The translations under genes were made by a program, and so were the position numbers. 64,000 bases of DNA from Chryseobacterium gregarium DSM 19109 (GTDB lineage: Bacteria; Bacteroidota; Bacteroidia; Flavobacteriales; Weeksellaceae): positions 62,001 through 126,000 of the forward strand of contig NZ_AUMU01000001.1 of the NCBI RefSeq assembly GCF_000430845.1. Direction: 5' to 3'. Position 1 is the first letter of the stretch. Each line of letters opens with the position of its first letter. The notes beneath the pieces were generated by a model, which did no database searches, was not told the DNA's origin, and saw only the letters and a list, made by a program, of their open reading frames with translations. Positions 50,041-56,589 of this stretch are shown here, piece after piece.

Positions 50041-51105
50041 TTACCTGAGAGACCTCATGGCATCTACCAAGACCTGCACGCTTTCAATAGGAAGAGCATT
50101 GTAAAGGCTTGCTCGGTATCCACCCAGGCTTCTGTGCCCGTTCAGTCCGCTGATTCCCGCAGCTTTCCAGGCCGCATCAAATTCTTCTTTCCTGCTTTCA
50201 TCCGTTAATTTAAATGAAACATTCATTAACGAACGGTCTTCTTCCACGCAGCACGTTTCAAATAAAGGGTTGCTGTCGATTTCGCCGTATAAGAGTTTTG
50301 CTTTTGCTTCGTTTCTGGCTTCGGCTGCTGCAATTCCTCCGTTGTTTTCTAAGTATTGTAAAGTCAGTAAAGACGCATATACAGGAAAAACCGGCGGTGT
50401 ATTGTACATGGATTCTTTGGCAATATGCTGGGAATAATCAAGGATGGAGAACATATTCTCTCTTCCCGTTTTACCCAGGATTTCTTTTTTAATCACCACT
50501 AAGGTAACGCCCGCAGGCCCCATATTTTTCTGTGCCCCTGCGTAGATCAGGTCAAATTTTGAAAAATCCAGCTGTCTTGAGAAAATATCGGAACTCATGT
50601 CACAGACCATCAGCGTGTCCACTTCAGGAAACGACTTCATCTGGGTTCCGTAAATGGTGTTGTTTGAAGTACAGTGGAAGTAATCGTATTCTGAACCTAC
50701 GGTGTAATCTTTCGGGATGAAATTATAGTTTTCTTCTTTGGAAGAACCTACAACGTCTACCGTCCCTACTTTTTTAGCTTCTTTAATGGCACCTGCGGCC
50801 CAGGTTCCGGTATCGGTATATGCCGCTTTTCCTCCCACTTTCATCAGGTTGTAAGGCACCATGGCAAACTGCAGGCTTGCACCGCCTCCCAGGTACAGCA
50901 CTTCGTATTCATCACCCAGGTTCATCAGTCTTTTCACAATGGCGCGGGCTTCATCCATAACGGCTACGAAATCCTTGCTCCGGTGTGAAATCTCAAGAAG
51001 GGAAAGCCCTATTCCGTTGAAGTCCAGAATTGCTTGTGCCGATTTTTCAAATACTTCGTGGGGTAAGATGCAGGGTCCTGCGCTGAAGTTGTGCTTTTTG
51101 CTCAT
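50041..51105 (-). CDS. serC: Phosphoserine aminotransferase
   Basis: A 354-residue PLP enzyme making 3-phosphoserine from 3-phosphohydroxypyruvate and glutamate. Landmarks are HNFSAGPCILP at the start, the ISHRSKDF loop, the PLP lysine in YAGAQKNMGPAG and the C-terminal GHRSLGGYRASLYNA. It leads the operon serC-serA-DUF1015-M28-M28. The upstream ferredoxin gene is separated by a terminator. Confidence 0.95.
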   Translation of the reverse strand: MSKKHNFSAGPCILPHEVFEKSAQAILDFNGIGLSLLEISHRSKDFVAVMDEARAIVKRLMNLGDEYEVLYLGGGASLQFAMVPYNLMKVGGKAAYTDTGTWAAGAIKEAKKVGTVDVVGSSKEENYNFIPKDYTVGSEYDYFHCTSNNTIYGTQMKSFPEVDTLMVCDMSSDIFSRQLDFSKFDLIYAGAQKNMGPAGVTLVVIKKEILGKTGRENMFSILDYSQHIAKESMYNTPPVFPVYASLLTLQYLENNGGIAAAEARNEAKAKLLYGEIDSNPLFETCCVEEDRSLMNVSFKLTDESRKEEFDAAWKAAGISGLNGHRSLGGYRASLYNALPIESVQVLVDAMRSLR

Positions 51106-51197
51106 ATTTTTATTTTTTGGTTTGCTGTAAAACTTATGGTGTTACAGTTTCATTTATCGTTTCTTATGAATGAATTCTGATTTTTATCTACAAAAAA

Positions 51198-51220
51198 CCG
51201 TCTCATGGTGATTGAGACGG
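51198..51220 (-). terminator. Terminator of the ferredoxin gene
   Basis: CCGTCTCA, 7-base loop, TGAGACGG; on the minus strand a T-run follows. It isolates the ferredoxin from serC. Confidence 0.8.
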
Positions 51221-51226
51221 CAGTTT

Positions 51227-51577
51227 TTATTCTCCGTGTAAAAATGCTTTTTTATTCAGCAGCGTTTCTTCAGATTCCACATGGTCCTCATCCGGCACAC
51301 AGCAATCGACAGGGCAAACTGCGGCACACTGCGGTTCTTCATGGAAGCCTTTGCATTCCGTACATTTATCGGTAACGATGAAATAGACATCATCACTTAC
51401 CGGCTCCTGCGGAGCGTCTGCATTGATCGTAAGTCCGGACGGCATGGTGACCGTACCTTTAAGTTCAGTGCCTTCTGAAGCTTTCCAGTCTACCGCTCCT
51501 TCATAAATTGCATTATTCGGGCATTCCGGCTCACAGGCCCCGCAATTAATGCATTCATCAGTTATTTTAATAGCCAT
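51227..51577 (-). CDS. 2[4Fe-4S] ferredoxin-like protein
   Basis: A 116-residue electron carrier with two cysteine clusters: CINCGACEPECP near the N-terminus and CTECKGFHEEPQCAAVCP in the C-terminal half, each able to bind a [4Fe-4S] cluster. An acidic insert (about 30-65) separates them. The divergent neighbour is an acyl-CoA reductase, a pairing often seen in this group, which suggests redox or fatty-acid linkage, though the specific partner is unknown. It has its own promoter. Confidence 0.9.
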   Translation of the reverse strand: MAIKITDECINCGACEPECPNNAIYEGAVDWKASEGTELKGTVTMPSGLTINADAPQEPVSDDVYFIVTDKCTECKGFHEEPQCAAVCPVDCCVPDEDHVESEETLLNKKAFLHGE

Positions 51578-51600
51578 CGCTAATTTTTTTTAAATTTGCA

Positions 51601-51608
51601 CAAAATTA
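51601..51608 (-). promoter_or_regulatory. -7 promoter element of the ferredoxin gene (minus strand)
   Basis: On the minus strand this reads TAATTTTG, an exact TAnnTTTG, about 24 bases before the ferredoxin ATG. The plus-strand acyl-CoA reductase starts only 28 bases away, so the two share a compact divergent promoter region. Confidence 0.55.
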
Positions 51609-51636
51609 CAAAATATTCCCCAATTTTGCAGTAATT

Positions 51637-52671
51637 ATGAATATTGAAAATCAAGTTTTAGGACTTACACGGCTTAGCGGCTATATCAAAGACTTTTTAG
51701 CGAAAAATCAGGGAGATTATCATGAGCCTGATGCTGATTTAAACCTTTTAATGAATAAAACCGCCATTGAAAATCCGTGGTTTACCATTGAAAACCAGAA
51801 ATTTGCTTTTCAGCAGTGGACAGATCTGCTGACTGAAGAAAATATTAACCGATGGCTCAGGGAATATTCCATTTCAAAGATCTCCAAGAGGGTAGGGCTG
51901 ATCCTGGCAGGAAATATTCCTCTGGTCGGGTTTCATGATGTGATGTCCGTTGTGTTGAGCAACCATATCCCGGTGATCAAGCTTTCATCAAAAGACAGGT
52001 ACATGATTCCTTTCTTACTGAAGAAATGGAATGAATTTTCAGAAGAGAACGTTCCGTTTGAATTTGTGGAGCGGCTGGAAAATTTTGATGCCGTTATTGC
52101 CACAGGAAGCAACAATACCGCCAGGTACCTGGAATATTATTTTAAAAACAGTATGCATATCATCAGAAAGAACAGAACATCGGTGGCTGTTCTGAAAGGG
52201 GATGAAACGGATGAAGAGCTGCAGCTTCTGGCAACCGATATTTTCCGGTATTTCGGATTGGGATGCAGGAACGTGACGAGGCTTTTTATTCCTGAGAATT
52301 TTTTAATCGACCGGTTATTTGAGAATTTCCTGCATTTTAAGGAGATCATCAATCATCATAAATATGCCAATAACTATGATTACAACAGGGCGGTATATCT
52401 TCTCAACCGGGATACATTCTGGGATAATAATTTTGTCATGTTGAAAGAAGATGATCAGCTTTTCAGCCCTTTGTCTGTGATTAATTTCAGCAGGTATTCT
52501 TCCCTGGAAGATGTTAAAAAAGTCATTGCAGAGAATGAGGAACATATCCAGTGTGTCGTGGCGAAAGATGAGCTGGGCCTGAATTCCGTCGCCTTGGGAG
52601 AAGCACAGAATCCGGGATTAGATACATATGCGGATAATGTGGATACTATGAAATTTTTATCGGTAATATAA
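51637..52671 (+). CDS. Acyl-CoA reductase (LuxC-like)
   Basis: A 344-residue protein of the acyl-CoA reductase/LuxC aldehyde-dehydrogenase-like family. It would reduce an acyl group to an aldehyde using NADPH. Recognisable parts are LILAGNIPLVGFHDVMSV, VIATGSNNTARYLEYYF, and the GLGCRNVTRLF loop with the candidate cysteine nucleophile. It is divergent from a ferredoxin gene. No fatty-aldehyde partner is adjacent. Confidence 0.85.
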   Translation: MNIENQVLGLTRLSGYIKDFLAKNQGDYHEPDADLNLLMNKTAIENPWFTIENQKFAFQQWTDLLTEENINRWLREYSISKISKRVGLILAGNIPLVGFHDVMSVVLSNHIPVIKLSSKDRYMIPFLLKKWNEFSEENVPFEFVERLENFDAVIATGSNNTARYLEYYFKNSMHIIRKNRTSVAVLKGDETDEELQLLATDIFRYFGLGCRNVTRLFIPENFLIDRLFENFLHFKEIINHHKYANNYDYNRAVYLLNRDTFWDNNFVMLKEDDQLFSPLSVINFSRYSSLEDVKKVIAENEEHIQCVVAKDELGLNSVALGEAQNPGLDTYADNVDTMKFLSVI

Positions 52672-52709
52672 TTCTTCGTATCTTGCTGTCAACCATCATT
52701 ACATCCGAT

Positions 52710-53159
52710 ATGAAAAAAATAATCCTGGCACTGGCCGTTTTGGCTTTTCAGCTGAGCTTTTCCCAACAGAAAGGCACTGTGAAAATTGTTGAAAGCAAGA
52801 AAATTGAACTCACTTCCGAGCTGAGTAAGGATAAAATTGATCTGTACAACCAGTCATTTTTAAAATTTGTTGCTGCTTTGAAAGCTTCTGATAAGAATGC
52901 TGTCAGCAGCCTCATCTCTGATAAAGTGAAGGATATCGTGAATGACAATATAATCCAGAAGTTATCAGGAGGCATCAGTTTTGAAAGAAAAACGGAAGTG
53001 TATAAATCCGGTTATCAGAAGTTGCTGGACAATGCAACATATCCTGCCATCCAATATAGGTATGCTGATGATGCACTGGATCCGCCAAGGGATATTATCA
53101 CGGTGATTTTTGAAGAGGACGGGAAGATTCTCGGGGTCAAGCCGGAATACAGCAAATAA
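52710..53159 (+). CDS. Exported hypothetical protein, short paralogue
   Basis: A 149-residue protein with a signal peptide (MKKIILALAVLAFQLSFSQQ). The rest (about 35-145) is a single domain of unknown function containing DIITVIFEEDGKILGVKP. That domain recurs as the C-terminal part of the next gene's product, with the same PP-(K/R)-(D/E)-IITVIFE motif. A TTG 9 codons upstream is ignored in favour of the ATG at the signal peptide. The next gene begins 21 bases later. Confidence 0.8.
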   Translation: MKKIILALAVLAFQLSFSQQKGTVKIVESKKIELTSELSKDKIDLYNQSFLKFVAALKASDKNAVSSLISDKVKDIVNDNIIQKLSGGISFERKTEVYKSGYQKLLDNATYPAIQYRYADDALDPPRDIITVIFEEDGKILGVKPEYSK

Positions 53160-53180
53160 CTATATAGGTAAGGAAGGCAA

Positions 53181-54140
53181 ATGAAAACAAGAATTTTAGG
53201 ATTTGTTTTATTAATAAGTCAGGTGACGTATTCACAGAATATTATTCAGACTGATATTCAGGGAAAGAAATTAGATTATTTTATTAAACTTGAAAATAAG
53301 TTAGGAAGTAAGATTTATAAGACACATGAAGAGTATGATTCTCCCGGACCGGTTCTTCAGCCTATTATTTTTGAACGAAAAGAAAGAGAAATTCCCAATC
53401 TTCTGGTGTTTTATACGCCTTATAAAAAAGATTCTACAATTGCTGAAATTCTTTATGAATGGGATATTCATAATTTTGAAAAAGGAGATGATGTTAAAAA
53501 GCCATTAAATTTCAGTAAAGCAATGATCAAAAAATATCATGATATTGTTGCTGAAATTTCTAAAAAATATGGTAAAAGTGAACGTGAAGAAAGTTTAGAA
53601 AAATTAGAATTTCTTACTTCTGATGGCGGGATCGAGAGAAGTGATCGTTGGGAAGTAAATGATGGTCTTAAAATATCTTCATATATTAATCTATCAGAAT
53701 TTTACGAAAGAAATGAGATGGTTATAACTGTTCCGACACATAAAATCAGATTATATGTAACCAAAGAAAAAGAAGAGAAAGATAATAGTGGAGATGTTTT
53801 AAGTACAGAAAATATAAAACTGTTTAATGATGAGTTTCTAAAACTTATTGATAAGTTAAAGATCTCTGATTTTAGTGAGACCCGAAATTTTCTTTCTGAA
53901 AGAATCAGAACTTCTGCAACTGATGATATTCTTAAAGGCTTAATTGAAAATACTCATTTCGAAAATACTATTGAGATTTTCACAACAGGTTATCAACTTA
54001 TCGAAGATGGAAACCAATATCCAATGCTACAATATAAATATGTTGAAGATAGATCTGTACCTCCAAAAGAGATTATAACTGTTATTTTTGAACAGGATGG
54101 AAAAATATTGGGAATTAAACCAATAAAAAGATTGAATTAA
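53181..54140 (+). CDS. Exported hypothetical protein, long paralogue
   Basis: A 319-residue protein with a signal peptide (MKTRILGFVLLISQVTYSQ), an N-terminal domain of about 180 residues, and a C-terminal domain (about 205-317) homologous to the product of the previous gene, ending EIITVIFEQDGKILGIKP. The gene is visibly more AT-rich than either neighbour. It could be a recent acquisition with its own N-terminal partner domain or a fast-evolving duplicate. The function is unknown. It ends 18 bases before the BI-1 gene. Confidence 0.75.
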   Translation: MKTRILGFVLLISQVTYSQNIIQTDIQGKKLDYFIKLENKLGSKIYKTHEEYDSPGPVLQPIIFERKEREIPNLLVFYTPYKKDSTIAEILYEWDIHNFEKGDDVKKPLNFSKAMIKKYHDIVAEISKKYGKSEREESLEKLEFLTSDGGIERSDRWEVNDGLKISSYINLSEFYERNEMVITVPTHKIRLYVTKEKEEKDNSGDVLSTENIKLFNDEFLKLIDKLKISDFSETRNFLSERIRTSATDDILKGLIENTHFENTIEIFTTGYQLIEDGNQYPMLQYKYVEDRSVPPKEIITVIFEQDGKILGIKPIKRLN

Positions 54141-54158
54141 TATTAAATTTAAATAACT

Positions 54159-54845
54159 ATGATGACAGATGTTTTAGTCGCACAATCTTCAGATGTTGAA
54201 AAAGCGGGCTTTTACAGGAAAACGTATCTGCACGTTGCTTTAGCAATCTTAGCTTTTATCGGGGCAGAAGCTGTTCTGTTACAGATGGTCCCGGATCAGC
54301 TGATCTTTGCCATGTTTGCCCAGCGGTATATCTGGCTGCTGATTATCGGGGTATTCTGGCTGGCTTCGGTGCTGGCTACAAAATGGTCGCTTTCGGTGAG
54401 TAAATCCACCCAGTATTTCGGGCTGGGATTTTATGTTATCCTGGAATCCGTTATTTTTCTTCCGCTGATTAAAATAGCCACCCTGTATGCCGGGCCGCAG
54501 GTGATCTTTCAGGCTGCGATGTTGACAATCGCCATGTTTGCTGGAATTTCAGCCGTAGCATTTACTTCTAAAAGAGATTTTTCATTCCTCAGAAATATTA
54601 TTGTTATCGGAGGATTTATTTCTATTGGATTAATTGTTGGCGGAATGGTTTTCGGTTTTAATCTTGGACTTTGGTTTTCAGTAGGCATGGTAATCCTTGC
54701 TTCTGCCACTATCCTATATCAGACGAGCAGGCTGAAAGATTCTTACAGCACCAATCAGTATGTTGGCGCATCACTGCAGCTGTTTGCTTCGATTATGCTT
54801 TTATTCTGGTATATCTTAAGCATCCTGATGAGCAGGAGAAACTGA
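54159..54845 (+). CDS. Bax inhibitor-1/YccA family membrane protein
   Basis: A 228-residue inner-membrane protein with about seven hydrophobic helices and family features: MMTDVLVAQSSDVEKAGFYR at the N-terminus, FVILESVIFLPLI and the late GASLQLFASIMLLFWYIL helix. The family forms pH-sensitive calcium leak channels in some bacteria; its role here is unknown. The ATG at 54159 is directly followed by a second ATG, so either could start translation. Confidence 0.88.
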   Translation: MMTDVLVAQSSDVEKAGFYRKTYLHVALAILAFIGAEAVLLQMVPDQLIFAMFAQRYIWLLIIGVFWLASVLATKWSLSVSKSTQYFGLGFYVILESVIFLPLIKIATLYAGPQVIFQAAMLTIAMFAGISAVAFTSKRDFSFLRNIIVIGGFISIGLIVGGMVFGFNLGLWFSVGMVILASATILYQTSRLKDSYSTNQYVGASLQLFASIMLLFWYILSILMSRRN

Positions 54846-54909
54846 TTACAGGTTATAAATTATGAGTTGAATTCTTTATCGTAAATTTATAACGAATTTA
54901 ATAAACCCA

Positions 54910-54943
54910 AAAAATCCTGATGTTGATTCATCGGGATTTTTTA
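54910..54943 (+). terminator. Terminator of the BI-1 gene
   Basis: AAAATCCTGATG, loop, CATCGGGATTTT followed by TT: 12 pairs with one wobble. Confidence 0.82.
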
Positions 54944-55005
54944 TTCCAGGAAGGCTGGTTCTCGGTAATTTTTAAATATTAAAATCTTTCAATATTTAAT
55001 TTAAA

Positions 55006-55254
55006 TTATTTATCAATGGATCCCAATACCTTTTGGGCAAAAGAGTTCAAAGCATCCTTTTCACTCATTCCGTTTTGAACGGCAGCATGAACTTCAAGGG
55101 CTCCGCAGATATTGGTAATCAATTCCCCGGCAACATTCAGGTCTTCTTCACTGGTTCCTCTGAACTCGCAGAAGCTTTCCAAAACTTCCAGTGTTTTTTC
55201 CAGGTTTTCCGGAGTCTGATTCTGATAAAACTGTCTAATTACAGGTAACTTCAT
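55006..55254 (-). CDS. DUF6952-like small protein
   Basis: An 82-residue soluble helical protein (MKLPVIRQFYQNQTPENLEK, then LEVLESFCEFRGTSEED). It resembles the small DUF6952 proteins encoded beside thioredoxin in flavobacteria, but I assign it by context and memory only. It ends the thioredoxin operon, starting 2 bases after the thioredoxin stop. Confidence 0.65.
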   Translation of the reverse strand: MKLPVIRQFYQNQTPENLEKTLEVLESFCEFRGTSEEDLNVAGELITNICGALEVHAAVQNGMSEKDALNSFAQKVLGSIDK

Positions 55255-55256
55255 AA

Positions 55257-55562
55257 TTACAATTCATTAAATAATTCAGTTAAACTTTCTGTTTTGTTGC
55301 TCTGAACCTGGTTTACCAGTTCCCCGTTTCTGAAAATCGCGAATGTGGGCAGGTTATCAACTTTGGCTAATTTTCTGCTTTCGGGTAATTTTTCAGCATC
55401 TACATAAAGAAATGGAATGCTATCATTTTCAGAAGCTAACTTTTTGAATTTCGGCTTCATAATCCTGCAGTTTCCGCACCATGAAGCGCCGTACTGTACC
55501 ACTACTTTTTCATTATCGCTGACAATGGACTGCAGCGTATCTTCTGTTAATTCTGTATACAT
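55257..55562 (-). CDS. Thioredoxin family protein
   Basis: A 101-residue thioredoxin-fold protein with active site C29-G-N-C32 (WCGNCRIMKP), so a CGNC motif rather than the usual CGPC. No signal peptide, so it is cytoplasmic. The peroxiredoxin gene lies 129 bases upstream on the same strand and probably uses this protein or shares its regulation. The DUF6952-like gene follows within 2 bases. Confidence 0.92.
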   Translation of the reverse strand: MYTELTEDTLQSIVSDNEKVVVQYGASWCGNCRIMKPKFKKLASENDSIPFLYVDAEKLPESRKLAKVDNLPTFAIFRNGELVNQVQSNKTESLTELFNEL

Positions 55563-55691
55563 TGTATATTTTTTAGGGAAAATAACAATGTAGCAATCTG
55601 ATAATTTACCAATCTAAGCAATGAGATTTTTCACTTCATTCAGAATGATAATTATTATATGGTTAGATGGCTACATTGTTATATTAAAATT

Positions 55692-56324
55692 TTAATTTTT
55701 TGATAAATATTCAGCGGTAGAATTTCTGTCAGCTTTCATTGCATCCTTTCCTTCTTCCCAGTTGGCAGGACAAACCTCACCATGCTTCTGAACGTGCGTA
55801 TAGGCATCGATCAATCTCAGGTATTCTTTAACGTTTCTTCCCAAAGGCATATCGTTTACAGACTCGTGGAAAATTTTCCCCGTTTCGTCGATAAGATAGG
55901 TAGCTCTGTACGTCACGTTGGATCCTGTGAATACTTCTTCACCTTCTTCATTGTATTCGAAATCCTGATCAACAATACCTAAAAGGTTAGCCAGCTGTCT
56001 GTGCGTATCAGCAAGGATCGGATAAGTTACCCCTTCAATTCCTCCGTTGTCTTTTGATACATTCAGCCATGCAAAATGTACTTCATTGGTATCACAAGAG
56101 GCACCGATTACCTTCGTGTTTCTCTTTTCGAATTCTCCCAAAGCTTCCTGGAACGCGTGAAGCTCAGTCGGGCAAACGAAAGTGAAATCTTTCGGGTACC
56201 AGAATAAAATAACTTTCTGCTGGTTAACAGTGGCTTCTTCAAAGATATTGATCCTAAGATCGTCACCCATTTCTGACATAGCATCAACGGCTACATTCGG
56301 GAATTTTTTTCCTACTAAAGACAT
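55692..56324 (-). CDS. 2-Cys peroxiredoxin (AhpC/Prx1 type)
   Basis: A 210-residue peroxidase that reduces hydrogen peroxide and organic peroxides. The peroxidatic cysteine is C51 in FVCPTELHAF and the resolving cysteine C185 in GEVCPANW. The C-terminal extension after the resolving cysteine is that of typical 2-Cys enzymes. Its electron source could be the thioredoxin encoded just downstream. Its own -7 promoter element lies about 40 bases upstream. Confidence 0.95.
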   Translation of the reverse strand: MSLVGKKFPNVAVDAMSEMGDDLRINIFEEATVNQQKVILFWYPKDFTFVCPTELHAFQEALGEFEKRNTKVIGASCDTNEVHFAWLNVSKDNGGIEGVTYPILADTHRQLANLLGIVDQDFEYNEEGEEVFTGSNVTYRATYLIDETGKIFHESVNDMPLGRNVKEYLRLIDAYTHVQKHGEVCPANWEEGKDAMKADRNSTAEYLSKN

Positions 56325-56357
56325 AATTTCTTGTTTTTTTATTTAAATTTTCTTTAG

Positions 56358-56365
56358 CAAATATA
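56358..56365 (-). promoter_or_regulatory. -7 promoter element of the peroxiredoxin gene
   Basis: On the minus strand this reads TATATTTG, an exact TAnnTTTG, about 34 bases before the peroxiredoxin ATG. Confidence 0.55.
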
Positions 56366-56556
56366 AAACTATTTAGTCTATCAAACAATTAGATATTGAT
56401 TAATAAAATCTATTATAATTTTTGATTTGTTGTAATGTTAATTCTATGCTTCAAATGATTATTTTAATACTATTGCATTTATTCAGATATAATGTTTCAT
56501 CTGATTTTACATTTAAAAAGTGATTTATTTGACATAGAATAATGCTCCATAAAATA

Positions 56557-56583
56557 AAAGCAGCCATTTCAAACAGCTGCTTT
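56557..56583 (-). terminator. Terminator of the M16 peptidase gene
   Basis: AAAGCAGC and GCTGCTTT form eight pairs; read on the minus strand they follow the M16 stop by 7 bases and are followed by TTTATTTTAT. Confidence 0.75.
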
Positions 56584-56589
56584 CTCTTT

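Noticed and set aside
53181..54140. Calling the AT-rich gene horizontally acquired
   Set aside because: Only composition supports it. Its C-terminal domain is homologous to the neighbour's, so local duplication with drift is at least as likely.
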